Notes: generated by a model from the sequence alone, not told the origin. Numbered from the stretch's first letter, positions 24,751-32,936 are shown. The stretch: 33,452 nucleotides of DNA from CAWKGC01 sp963849005 (GCA_963849005.1 CAWKGC010000017.1:1-33452), one strand, 5' to 3'. Made by a program: numbers and translations.

Positions 24751-24831
24751 GAAAATGCAACCTGACCCGGTAATCAAGGAAATGTACTCTGACCCCGTTA
24801 TTGGGGAAATGTAACCTGACCCCATTACTCA
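24751..24831. repeat. Three tandem 27-base units containing GGAAATGTACTCTGACCCC
   Basis: Units of exactly 27 bases start at 24751, 24778 and 24805. Each has the form (G)GAAATGTA-CTCTGACCCC plus an 8-base tail (GGTAATCAA, GTTATTGG and ATTACTCA types). All three are in the same orientation. The last unit includes the stop codon of the molybdenum hydroxylase gene (24829-24831), so the repeat touches coding sequence. No spacers vary, so this is not a CRISPR array. Confidence 0.85.
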
Positions 24832-26982
24832 GGCCTTTTTCAGTTCCTCCGGCTTGAAGGGCAGCGTGCGGATGCGCTTGCCGGTCGCGGCGAAGGCGGC
24901 GTTGAGGATCGCGGGCGCGACGCACAGCGCGCCCGGCTCGCCATGCCCGCCCCAGAACCCGCCGGTGGCAGGGAAGATCACTTCGACCTTGGGCATTTCG
25001 GTGAGCCCCGGAATCCGGAAGTCATGGAAGTTGGACTCGACGATGCGCCCGTCCTTCACGTGGTGCCCTTCGTAGAACTGGCCGATGCAGAAGATCACGT
25101 TGCCCTCGGCCTGCGCGCGGCAGGCGTCGGGGTTGACGACATAGCCCGAGTCGATCGCCGAGACGATGCGATGAATCTTGATGTTGCCCTTCGCATCGAC
25201 CGAGACCTCGGCCACCATCGCGGTGTAGCTGCCGAAGCCGTCGGCCTGGGCAATGCCGCGGTGCACGCCCGGCGGCAGCGGCGCGCCCCAGTTCGCGGCC
25301 TTGGCGCAGGCCTCGAGCACGAGGCGGTTCTTGTCGTCGGGCTTCATCATCGCGACGCGGAACGCCAGCGGGTCCTTGCCCGCGGCGGCAGCCAGCTCGT
25401 CGATGAAGCACTCGCGGTAGAAGGCGTTCTGCAGCCCCGGCGCGCGCCAGAAGCCGACCGGCACGTGCGGGTTCCGCATCGCGTAGTCGCATTGCTGGTT
25501 GGGAATTTCGTAGGTCATGTCGCTGAGCGACCTGACCGCGGTGAAGTCGATGCCGTCCTTGATGCCTTCCGGCCTGAGCAGGGCGAGTATGGACGGGCAG
25601 GCAACCGTCGTTTGCAGCGCGACCACCTTGCCGTCGGCATCCAGCCCGCCCTTCATGCGCACCAGCGAGGCGGGACGGTAGAAGCCGTGCTGCATGTCCT
25701 CCTCGCGCGACCACATCATCTTCACCGGCACGCCAGGCATGGCCTTGGCGATCAGCACGCCCTGCTTCACGAAATCCTGCGGCGCGCCGCGCCGGCCGAA
25801 GCCGCCGCCCAGCATCGCCTTGTGCACTTCGACCTTTTCAAGAGGCACGCCGGCGGCTTCCGCGGCCGCCGCGATCGACGCCTCGCCGTTCTGGGTCGAG
25901 GTCCACACTTCGACCGTGCCATCGGGCTTGAACCACGCGGTGCAGGTCTGCGGTTCCATCGTGGCGTGGCTGAGATAGGGCGAGCCGTACTCAGCCGTGA
26001 CCACCTTCGCGGCGGAGGCGAGCGCTGCAGGAGTATCGCCGGCCTTCTTCGCCGAGGCGGGCTTGGGATCGTCGAGGCCGGCCCGGAACATCGCCATGAT
26101 CGTGGCATCGGAGACTTGGCCGTTGGCACCCTCGTCCCACTCTATCTTGAGCGCCCTGGCGGCCTGGTTGGCGCGCCACCAGTTGTCGGCGATCACCGCG
26201 ACGAAATCGCCTTCGCGGACGATTTTCTTCACGCCGCGCATCTTCTCGGCGGCGGCGCTGTCGACCGACTTCACCTTGCCGAGGAACACCGGGCACTGGA
26301 CGATCGAGGCGTGCAGCATGCCCTTCAGCTGCACGTCGACGCCGAACACCGGCCTGCCCAGCACCTTCTCCGGGATATCGAGGCGCGGCACCGACTTGCC
26401 GGCAATCGTCCAGTCCTTCGGGTCCTTCAGCTTCACGGTCTTTGGCGGTTCGCGCAGCGCCGCATCGGCGGCCACCTGCCCGTAGCGAAGCGTTCGCGTG
26501 GTGGGCGTGTGGGTGATGACGCCCTTGGCCACGGTGCATTCCCTCGCCGGCACGTTCCACTGCGTCGCCGCGGCGCCCACCAGCATTTCGCGCGCGCTGG
26601 CGCCGGCCTTGCGGACATAGTCGTGCGAGGTGCGGATGCCGGCGCTGCCGCCGGTGGACATCGAGCCCCAGATGCGCTTCCTCCTGATGTGCTCGTTGGG
26701 GGAAGCGAACTCGGTGCTGACATTCGCCCAGTTGCACTCGAGTTCCTCGGCGACCAGTTGCGCGAGCCCCGTCATGCTGCCCTGCCCCATCTCCGAGCGG
26801 GCGATGCGGACCACCACGCGGTCGTCGGGGTGGATGAGGATCCATGCGGTCACTTCCGCGGGCGCCGCGGCGCCTTTCGCCTGCGCCAGCACGCCGGCCG
26901 GGAAGGAGAACTCGAGGGCGAGGCCACCGCCCGCAGCGGCGGAGGCCTTGAGGAAATCGCGGCGGGAAATTGTCGTCGTCAT
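24829..26982 (-). CDS. Molybdopterin-binding subunit of a xanthine dehydrogenase-family enzyme (IorB-like)
   Basis: 717 residues. Large subunit of a two-subunit molybdenum hydroxylase of the isoquinoline 1-oxidoreductase/aldehyde dehydrogenase type. Seen: Tat leader with SRRDFLKASAAAGGGLAL, MGQGSMTGLAQLVAEEL (about 65-81), GGGFGRRGAPQDFVKQ, VPVGFWRAPGLQNAFYREC, and GGHGEPGALCVAPAI near 679, whose Glu (about 682) is the catalytic base. It oxidises an aldehyde or N-heterocycle in the periplasm; the substrate is unknown. Start ATG 26982 follows GAGGAG. It lies ten bases after the iron-sulphur subunit gene. No FAD subunit is present, so electrons likely leave through a cytochrome. Confidence 0.93.
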   Translation of the reverse strand: MTTTISRRDFLKASAAAGGGLALEFSFPAGVLAQAKGAAAPAEVTAWILIHPDDRVVVRIARSEMGQGSMTGLAQLVAEELECNWANVSTEFASPNEHIRRKRIWGSMSTGGSAGIRTSHDYVRKAGASAREMLVGAAATQWNVPARECTVAKGVITHTPTTRTLRYGQVAADAALREPPKTVKLKDPKDWTIAGKSVPRLDIPEKVLGRPVFGVDVQLKGMLHASIVQCPVFLGKVKSVDSAAAEKMRGVKKIVREGDFVAVIADNWWRANQAARALKIEWDEGANGQVSDATIMAMFRAGLDDPKPASAKKAGDTPAALASAAKVVTAEYGSPYLSHATMEPQTCTAWFKPDGTVEVWTSTQNGEASIAAAAEAAGVPLEKVEVHKAMLGGGFGRRGAPQDFVKQGVLIAKAMPGVPVKMMWSREEDMQHGFYRPASLVRMKGGLDADGKVVALQTTVACPSILALLRPEGIKDGIDFTAVRSLSDMTYEIPNQQCDYAMRNPHVPVGFWRAPGLQNAFYRECFIDELAAAAGKDPLAFRVAMMKPDDKNRLVLEACAKAANWGAPLPPGVHRGIAQADGFGSYTAMVAEVSVDAKGNIKIHRIVSAIDSGYVVNPDACRAQAEGNVIFCIGQFYEGHHVKDGRIVESNFHDFRIPGLTEMPKVEVIFPATGGFWGGHGEPGALCVAPAILNAAFAATGKRIRTLPFKPEELKKA

Positions 26983-26992
26983 GGTCGTCTCC

Positions 26993-27454
26993 TCAGGCCT
27001 TGGCCGGCGGGTTGCCCGCGGCGGCATGGATGGCGACGCGCACGCGCCCGTAAGTGCCGCAGCGGCACAGGTTGGTCATGGCCTCGTCGATGTCGGCGTC
27101 CGTCGGCTTGGGCTTCTTCGCCAGCAGCGCCGTGGCGGCCATGATCATGCCCGTCTGGCAGTAGCCGCATTGCGGGACCTCGTATTCGATCCACGCCTTC
27201 TGCACCTTGGTGAGGCCCGACTCCGAGAGCCCCTCGATCGTGACGATCTTCTTGCCGGCCATGGCCGACACCGGCATCGCGCAGGCGCGCACCGGCTCGC
27301 CGTCGACCAGCACCGTGCAGGCGCCGCACTGGGCGATGCCGCAGCCGTACTTCGCGCCGGGCAGGCCCGCCTCGTCGCGCAAGGCCCAGAGCAGCGGCAT
27401 TTCGGGTTCGACATCGAGCTGGCGGTTCTTGCCGTTCACGTTGAGGGTGATCAT
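26993..27454 (-). CDS. (2Fe-2S)-binding subunit of the molybdenum hydroxylase (IorA-like)
   Basis: 153 residues, the usual length. The N-terminal plant-type ferredoxin domain has Cys 38, 43, 46 and 58 (YGCGIAQCGACTVLVDG, then RACAM). The C-terminal four-helix domain carries the second cluster with Cys 96, 99, 130 and 132 (VPQCGYCQTGM, NLCRCGTYGR). All eight ligands are intact. The subunit relays electrons from the molybdenum site; without a leader of its own it is presumably exported with the Tat-tagged large subunit. GGAGG lies upstream of ATG 27454. First gene of the pair. Confidence 0.93.
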   Translation of the reverse strand: MITLNVNGKNRQLDVEPEMPLLWALRDEAGLPGAKYGCGIAQCGACTVLVDGEPVRACAMPVSAMAGKKIVTIEGLSESGLTKVQKAWIEYEVPQCGYCQTGMIMAATALLAKKPKPTDADIDEAMTNLCRCGTYGRVRVAIHAAAGNPPAKA

Positions 27455-27539
27455 CTGGGCCTCCTGGGGGATGGGGATGCTTCAAGCCACTCTATGTTGC
27501 TCCTGCGCCTGCAGGCGAATCATTGACCGGGGTCCAGGT

Positions 27540-29165
27540 TCACAAGTTCCTGGAATCCTCGATCAGCATGCGCGCGCCGAGTTCGGCGATCACGTAGACC
27601 GGGGCATTGGTGTTGCCCGAGGTGATGCGCGGCATGATCGAGGCGTCGATCACGCGCAGACCTTCGATGCCGTGCACGCGCAGGCGCTCGTCCACCACGC
27701 TTGCGGGATCGTTGCCCATGCGGCAGGTGCTCACCGGATGGAAAATCGTCGTGCCGAGGTCGCCCGCGGCCTTGAGGAGGTCGGCGTCGCTTTCGGCCTG
27801 CGGCCCGGGCTTCCATTCCTCGGGGCGATATTTCGCGAGCGCCGCTGACTTCATGATGCGTCGCGTGAAGCGCATCGAGTCCACCGCGACCTTCTGGTCC
27901 TCCGGCGTCGAAAGGTAATTCAGCAGGATCTCGGGCTCGGCGTCCGGGTCGGTCGAGCGGATGTGCACATGGCCGCGCGAAGTCGGTCGCAGGTTGCACA
28001 CCGATGGCGTGATCGCCGGGAAGCTGTGCAAGGGCTCGCCGAACTTGTCGAGTGACAACGGCTGCACGTGCCACTCGATGTTGGCAGTGGGCTGCGCGGG
28101 ATCGCTCTTGGCGAAGGCGCCGAGTTGCGAGGGCGGCATGGTGAGCGGCCCGGTCTTCCTGAACAGGTACTCGAGCCCCATCGCCGCCTTGCCCCAGAGC
28201 GAATTGACGCGCTCGTTCAACGTCGTCACGCCGTGCACCTTGTAGACGAGGCGCACCTGCAGGTGATCGTGCAAGTTGCCGCCCACGCCGGCCATTTCGT
28301 GCACCACGGGAATGCCGAACTTCTGCAGCAACGCGCCGGGGCCGATGCCGGAGAGCTGCAGCAGTTGCGGCGAGGCGATGGACCCCGCCGCAAGCACGAC
28401 CGCCTTGCGCGCCGCGACGAAGGACGTGCCGCCCTTCGCGCTGCGAATCTCCAGGCCCGTGGCGCGCTTCACGCCGTCCTTCTGCTCGACGCGGATCTTC
28501 GTCGCGCAGGTCCCGGTCATCACGGTGAGGTTGGGTCGTCCCATCACCGGGCGCAGCCACGCATTGGTCGCACTCCAGCGGCGCCCGCCCTTCTGGTTCA
28601 TGTGGAAGTAGGCGTTTCCGAAATTGTCGCCGCGGTTGAATTCCGCGATCTTCGGAATGCCGCACTCGGCTGCCGCATCCCGCCAGGCGTCGAGGATCTC
28701 CCAGTGCACGCGCGGCTCCTCGACGCGCAACTCCCCGCCCGCGCCGTGGAACTCGTCCGCGCCGGCGAAGAAATCCTCCATGCCCTTGAAGAGCGGCAGC
28801 ACCTCGTCCCACGACCAGCCCGGATTGCCGAGCGATGCCCAGTAGTCGTAGTCGCTCTTCTGGCCGCGCATGTAAACCATCGCGTTGATCGTCGAGCAGC
28901 CGCCGAGGACCTTGCCTCTTGAATATCCCAGCTGCCTGCCGTTGAGCCCCGGGTCGGGCGCGGTCTTGAAGCACCAGTCGGTGCGCGGGTTGCCTATCGT
29001 GTAGAGGTAGCCGACCGGGATGTCGATCCAGAACCAGTCGTCCTGCCCTCCCGCTTCCAGCAGGAGGACCGAGACCGCCGGGTCTTTCGACAGCCTGTTC
29101 GCCAGCACGCAGCCGGCGCTGCCGGCTCCTGTCACCACGTAGTCGTAGGTCTTCGATTCATTCAT
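27540..29165 (-). CDS. GMC family FAD-dependent oxidoreductase (choline dehydrogenase-like)
   Basis: 541 residues, full length. GMC enzymes oxidise alcohols with FAD. Seen: Rossmann motif GAGSAG (13-18), then LLLEAGGQDD, GKVLGGCSTINAMVYMRG (GMC signature 1, with Cys where Ser is usual in GGSS), AAGSIASPQLLQLSGIGP (signature 2), HDHLQ, the catalytic His near 476 in HPVSTCRMG, and the Asn near 520 in ITSGNTNAP. The substrate is an alcohol that cannot be specified. ATG 29165 has no Shine-Dalgarno sequence; the arm of a 33-base perfect inverted repeat begins 13 bases upstream, which could hide or set the translation start. Confidence 0.93.
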   Translation of the reverse strand: MNESKTYDYVVTGAGSAGCVLANRLSKDPAVSVLLLEAGGQDDWFWIDIPVGYLYTIGNPRTDWCFKTAPDPGLNGRQLGYSRGKVLGGCSTINAMVYMRGQKSDYDYWASLGNPGWSWDEVLPLFKGMEDFFAGADEFHGAGGELRVEEPRVHWEILDAWRDAAAECGIPKIAEFNRGDNFGNAYFHMNQKGGRRWSATNAWLRPVMGRPNLTVMTGTCATKIRVEQKDGVKRATGLEIRSAKGGTSFVAARKAVVLAAGSIASPQLLQLSGIGPGALLQKFGIPVVHEMAGVGGNLHDHLQVRLVYKVHGVTTLNERVNSLWGKAAMGLEYLFRKTGPLTMPPSQLGAFAKSDPAQPTANIEWHVQPLSLDKFGEPLHSFPAITPSVCNLRPTSRGHVHIRSTDPDAEPEILLNYLSTPEDQKVAVDSMRFTRRIMKSAALAKYRPEEWKPGPQAESDADLLKAAGDLGTTIFHPVSTCRMGNDPASVVDERLRVHGIEGLRVIDASIMPRITSGNTNAPVYVIAELGARMLIEDSRNL

Positions 29166-29178
29166 GAGTTGAAGATTT

Positions 29179-29314
29179 TAACCGCCGATGGACGCCGATG
29201 GACGCCGATAAAAGCCTGATGGTTGGTGGCTGCGGCAACCTGCACGGAGTCCCGAGCCAAAGCTTGATTTTGCCTTTGATCTTATCGGCGTCCATCGGCG
29301 TCCATCGGCGGTTA
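29179..29314. repeat. Decamer-based inverted-repeat element, copy 2 (33-base perfect arms)
   Basis: Left arm 29179-29211 and right arm 29282-29314 are perfectly complementary over 33 bases, built of three (A)TCGGCGTCC decamers ending in GGCGGTTA. The loop is 70 bases and matches the loop of the element at 14675-14797 on the other strand. It fills the gap between the ketopantoate-reductase-like gene (stop 29324) and the GMC gene (start 29165), both transcribed right to left. It could act as a strong RNA hairpin there. Confidence 0.9.
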
Positions 29315-29323
29315 CATCGCCTT

Positions 29324-30256
29324 TTAGTGAAGCCGCCCGGCCGCCCTGCGCGCCTCGTAGGCCTTGAGGTGCGTATACGCGATGGAGAGCACCGTGTCGT
29401 CGACGCCATGCGCGCGGGCCTTCGCGAGCATGAAGCCGATGATGTGGTCGGCTTCGGTCGCGCCGCCCGCCTCGAGGTCGCGCAGCATCGAGGCGCTCCA
29501 CAGTCCCTCGGGGTCGGTGAGGCGGGCGCGCGCCATCTCGATTGCCGGGGCGCGGGGCGCGTGGCCTTCCTTCGTCGCAATGGCGATGTTGGCCGCGAGC
29601 GCGCGCTCCATCACTTCCTTGCCGCCGGGCGCTGCGATGATCTCGCGCACGTTGGCCCGGAAGAGGCACGTGGTCGCGGCGAGCGCCGACAGGAAAACAA
29701 GCTTCTCCCACAGGTCCTGCTCGATGTCCTCGGAAAGCTTCCAGTCGATCTTCGTCTTCGCCAGCACGTCGGCGAAGGCTTGCGCGCGAGCGGACTTCGA
29801 CTTGTCGCGCTCGCCGAAGAGCAGGCGCTGCAGCGCGTCGCCGTTGACCACGACGCCATCCTTGCGCAGCGTCGCGTTGATCTGGCAGGTGCCGCCCATG
29901 ACGTTCTGCCTGCCGAAGCGCGCGTCGAGGCGCTCGAAATGCGCGATGCCGTTGAGCATCGGCACGACCACGCAGCCGCCCTGCATCGCCGGGGCGATCG
30001 CAGCAATCGCCGAATCGAGGTCGTAGGCCTTGCAGGTGAAAAGCACGAGGTCGTAGCCGGGCTTGAGTTCCTCGGCGCCAACCGTCTTCACCGCGAGCTT
30101 CGCGTTGCCGCTCGGGCTTTCGATCACGAGGCCGCCCTGCGCGATCTGCTCGCGACGCTTCGGCCGGACGAGGAAGGTAACGTCCGCGCCGCTTTCCGCG
30201 AGCCGCCCGCCGAAGTAGCCGCCGATGCCGCCGGCGCCGAGGACCAGGATCTTCAT
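29324..30256 (-). CDS. 2-dehydropantoate 2-reductase family protein
   Basis: 310 residues. The family reduces ketopantoate to pantoate with NADPH for coenzyme A synthesis; many paralogues act on other 2-oxo acids, so panE itself is not certain. Seen: Rossmann motif ILVLGAGGIGGYFGGRL (3-19), LVLFTCKAYD with the conserved Lys, VVVPMLNGIAHFE with the catalytic-site Asn, and the C-terminal-domain Lys in LWEKLVFLSA. GGAGGTGA is only a few bases before ATG 30256, a strong but close ribosome site. The 16 codons upstream in frame derive from the repeat at 30267 and are not part of the protein. Confidence 0.9.
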   Translation of the reverse strand: MKILVLGAGGIGGYFGGRLAESGADVTFLVRPKRREQIAQGGLVIESPSGNAKLAVKTVGAEELKPGYDLVLFTCKAYDLDSAIAAIAPAMQGGCVVVPMLNGIAHFERLDARFGRQNVMGGTCQINATLRKDGVVVNGDALQRLLFGERDKSKSARAQAFADVLAKTKIDWKLSEDIEQDLWEKLVFLSALAATTCLFRANVREIIAAPGGKEVMERALAANIAIATKEGHAPRAPAIEMARARLTDPEGLWSASMLRDLEAGGATEADHIIGFMLAKARAHGVDDTVLSIAYTHLKAYEARRAAGRLH

Positions 30257-30266
30257 TTCACCTCCG

Positions 30267-30363
30267 TCGTCCCGGACTTGATCCGGGACCCAGTGGTTTT
30301 CCATTCAAGGCTGGATTCCGCCCCCCAACTCGGAGGGGGCCCCGGGTCAAGCCCGGAATGACG
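30267..30363. repeat. Second copy of the GGGCTTGACCCGGG-type palindromic element
   Basis: Blocks GTCGTCCCGGACTTGATCC, GGGACCCAGTGGTTTT, CTGGATTCCG and CCCGGGTCAAGCCCGGAATG occur in the same order as at 19365-19440. A 23-base insert is present near the right side that itself can form a GCCCCC/GGGGGC hairpin. The element occupies nearly all of the gap between kdsA and the ketopantoate-reductase-like gene. Confidence 0.82.
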
Positions 30364-30373
30364 CTGTTATCGA

Positions 30374-31210
30374 TCAAAGCGATTGCTCGGCGAAACCGCG
30401 CTGCTTCACCAGCAGGTCGATTTCCTTGAGCGTCTCGAGAAGCTCGCGCATCAGCGGCAGCGGCCACGCGTTGGGCCCGTCGGAGAGCGCCTTCGCGGGA
30501 TCGGGGTGCGTCTCCATGAACACGCCCGAGACTCCGGTCGCGATCGCCGCGCGCGCGAGCACCGGGACGAATTCGCGCTGCCCGCCGGACGTCGTGCCCT
30601 GCCCGCCTGGAAGTTGCACCGAGTGGGTGGCGTCCATCACTACCGGGCAGCCGGTCTCGCGCATGATCGCGAGCGAGCGCATGTCGGAGACGAGGTTGTT
30701 GTAGCCGAACGACGCCCCGCGTTCGCACACCATGATGTTGTCGGTGCCGCTCGCCTCGCGCGCCTTGTCGACCACGTTCTTCATGTCGTGCGGCGCGAGG
30801 AACTGGCCCTTCTTGATGTTGACCGGCAGGCCGGCGGAGGCGACCGCGACGATGAAGTCGGTCTGGCGGCACAGGAACGCCGGGGTCTGCAGCACGTCGA
30901 CATACTTCGCGACCGTCGCCACTTCCTTCTCGTTGTGCACGTCGGTGAGCACCGGCACCGCGAGGTCCTTCCTCACCTTGGAGAGGATCTCGAGGCCCTT
31001 CATCATGCCGGGCCCACGGAACGACTTGCCGGAACTGCGGTTGGCCTTGTCGTAGGACGACTTGAAGATGAAGGGAATGCCGAGCGAGGAGGTGATCTCC
31101 TTCAGCTTTCCCGCGACATCCATCTGCAATTGCTCGCTCTCGACGACGCAGGGACCCGCGATCAGGAAGAACGGCCGTTCCAATCCGACTTCAAATCCAC
31201 ACAGCTTCAT
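30374..31210 (-). CDS. kdsA: 3-deoxy-8-phosphooctulonate synthase (KDO-8-phosphate synthase)
   Basis: 278 residues, full length. KdsA condenses phosphoenolpyruvate with arabinose 5-phosphate for lipopolysaccharide core synthesis. Seen: LIAGPCVVESEQL with Cys 21, the substrate-binding KANRSSGKSFRGPGM, FLCRQTDFIVAVA, VNIKKGQF, MVCERGASFGYNNLV and METHPDPAKALSDGPNAWPL. Having Cys 21 rather than the Asn of the E. coli enzyme places it in the metal-dependent class. ATG 31210 begins the conserved N-terminus. A decamer repeat starts 10 bases upstream. It is the normal partner of pyrG, 55 bases away on the same strand. Confidence 0.97.
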   Translation of the reverse strand: MKLCGFEVGLERPFFLIAGPCVVESEQLQMDVAGKLKEITSSLGIPFIFKSSYDKANRSSGKSFRGPGMMKGLEILSKVRKDLAVPVLTDVHNEKEVATVAKYVDVLQTPAFLCRQTDFIVAVASAGLPVNIKKGQFLAPHDMKNVVDKAREASGTDNIMVCERGASFGYNNLVSDMRSLAIMRETGCPVVMDATHSVQLPGGQGTTSGGQREFVPVLARAAIATGVSGVFMETHPDPAKALSDGPNAWPLPLMRELLETLKEIDLLVKQRGFAEQSL

Positions 31211-31218
31211 TCAATCCC

Positions 31219-31253
31219 GATCCATCGGCGTCCATCGGCGTCCATCGGCGGTT
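31219..31253. repeat. Solo decamer array between pyrG and kdsA
   Basis: Three tandem TCCATCGGCG decamers (31221-31250) followed by GTT. The array fills more than half of the 55-base gap. No complementary arm is nearby. The flank next to kdsA (ATCCCGATCCATC) is nearly identical to the flank next to soxX (ATCCCGACCCATC). Confidence 0.85.
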
Positions 31254-31265
31254 CCCTTGCCTCTT

Positions 31266-32936
31266 CTACGCAACCGAACCGGCAACCACTTTGAGGCCGG
31301 GCTCGGCCTTGCGCCCCTTGTGAAGGTCGATGGCAGCGCGGATGAACGAAGTGAAGAGGGGATGCCCGTCGCGAGGCGTGGAAGTGAACTCGGGGTGGTA
31401 CTGGCAGCCGAAGAACCACGGATGGTCCGGCCGCTCGGCCATCTCGACCAGGTTCCCCGCCTTGGTGCGCGCGCTGATCTTGAGTCCCGCGGCTTCGAGG
31501 CGAGCGACATACTGGTCGTTCACCTCGTAGCGGTGGCGGTGGCGTTCGGACACCGTCTCCTTGCGGTAGATGCGGTAAGCGAGCGAATCCTTCTTCACCG
31601 TGCAAGGCTGCGCGCCGAGGCGCATGGTGCCGCCGAGGTTGGACGTGGCGTCTCGCTTCTCGATTCTCCCGTCGCGGTCCTGCCATTCGGTGATGAGTGC
31701 CACGACGGGATGCGGCGTATCGGGATCGAACTCGGTGGAATTCGCGCCCTCCAGCTCGCACAGGTCGCGCGCCGCCTCGATCACCGCGATCTGCATGCCG
31801 AGGCAGATGCCGAGGTAGGGCACCTTGTTCTCGCGGGCATAACGCACGGCCGCGATCTTGCCTTCGATGCCGCGCTTGCCGAAGCCGCCGGGCACCAGCA
31901 CCGCGTCCATGCCTTCGAGCGCCGTGACGCCCTTGGCCTCGATCTCCTCGGAGTCCACGTAATGGATCTTCACCTTGGTGCGGGTGTGGATGCCGGCGTG
32001 GATCAATGCTTCGGAGAGCGACTTGTAGGAGTCCTGTAGGTCGACGTATTTTCCGACCATGGCGATGTCGACTTCGTGCTCGGGATGCTCGATGGCTTCC
32101 ACGATCTTGTCCCACATGGTGAGGTCCGCCGGATACGCGGCGAGGTCTAGCCTGCGGCAGACGATCTCGTCGAGCCCCTGCTTGTGCAGCATGGTCGGGA
32201 TCTTGTAGATGGAGTCCGCGTCGTTGGCCGAGATCACCGAGCGCACGTCGACGTTGGTGAAGAGCGCGATCTTGCGGCGCTCTTCCTCGGGGATCGGCTT
32301 CTCGGAGCGGCACATGACGATGTCGGGCTGGATGCCGATGCCGCGCAGTTCCTTCACCGAGTGCTGGGTGGGCTTGGTCTTGATCTCGCCCACGCTGCCG
32401 AGGTACGGGACCAGCGTGAGGTGCATGTAGCAGGTGTTGCTGCGGCCTTCCTCTATGCCCATCTGGCGGATGGCCTCCAGGAAGGGCAGCGACTCGATGT
32501 CGCCCACCGTGCCGCCGATCTCGATGATGCCGACTTCGGCGTCCTTGCACGCGGCCTTGATCGACATCTTGATCTCGTCGGTGATGTGCGGGATCACCTG
32601 CACCGTGCCGCCGAGGTAATCGCCGCGGCGCTCTTTGTTGATGACGCGCTCGTAGATCTGCCCGGTGGTGAAGTTGTTGGCCTTCTTCATCTTCGAGGAG
32701 ACGAAGCGCTCGTAGTGGCCGAGGTCGAGGTCGGTCTCCGCGCCGTCCTCGGTGACGAACACCTCGCCGTGCTGGAAAGGCGACATCGTGCCGGGGTCGA
32801 CGTTGATGTAGGGATCGAGCTTGACCAGCGAGACCTTGATGCGGCGCGATTCCAGGATCGCGGCCAGCGAGGCGGCGGCGATCCCCTTGCCGAGGGAAGA
32901 GACCACGCCACCGGTGACGAACACATATTTGGTCAT
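31266..32936 (-). CDS. pyrG: CTP synthase
   Basis: 556 residues, full length. It makes CTP from UTP, ATP and glutamine. The N-terminal synthetase domain shows the P-loop GGVVSSLGKG, DPYINVDPGTMSPFQHGEVF and TEDGAETDLDLGHYERF. The C-terminal glutaminase domain shows VPGGFGKRGIEGK, nucleophile Cys in LGICLGMQ, and the His-Glu pair in CQYHPEF. ATG 32936 was chosen because it begins the universally conserved MTKYVFVTGG. The frame remains open upstream for about 290 bases, but that stretch translates the 33.0-kb repeat and should not be included. The ribosome site is weak (GGGG). Confidence 0.97.
   Translation of the reverse strand: MTKYVFVTGGVVSSLGKGIAAASLAAILESRRIKVSLVKLDPYINVDPGTMSPFQHGEVFVTEDGAETDLDLGHYERFVSSKMKKANNFTTGQIYERVINKERRGDYLGGTVQVIPHITDEIKMSIKAACKDAEVGIIEIGGTVGDIESLPFLEAIRQMGIEEGRSNTCYMHLTLVPYLGSVGEIKTKPTQHSVKELRGIGIQPDIVMCRSEKPIPEEERRKIALFTNVDVRSVISANDADSIYKIPTMLHKQGLDEIVCRRLDLAAYPADLTMWDKIVEAIEHPEHEVDIAMVGKYVDLQDSYKSLSEALIHAGIHTRTKVKIHYVDSEEIEAKGVTALEGMDAVLVPGGFGKRGIEGKIAAVRYARENKVPYLGICLGMQIAVIEAARDLCELEGANSTEFDPDTPHPVVALITEWQDRDGRIEKRDATSNLGGTMRLGAQPCTVKKDSLAYRIYRKETVSERHRHRYEVNDQYVARLEAAGLKISARTKAGNLVEMAERPDHPWFFGCQYHPEFTSTPRDGHPLFTSFIRAAIDLHKGRKAEPGLKVVAGSVA

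Noticed and set aside
24648..24831. Possible CRISPR array
   Set aside because: Repeat units are 10 or 27 bases with no variable spacers, and no cas gene is present.
24943..27144. 733-codon plus-strand open frame opposite the molybdenum hydroxylase
   Set aside because: Low-information Arg/His/Gly-rich translation; the opposite strand has intact cofactor and catalytic motifs.
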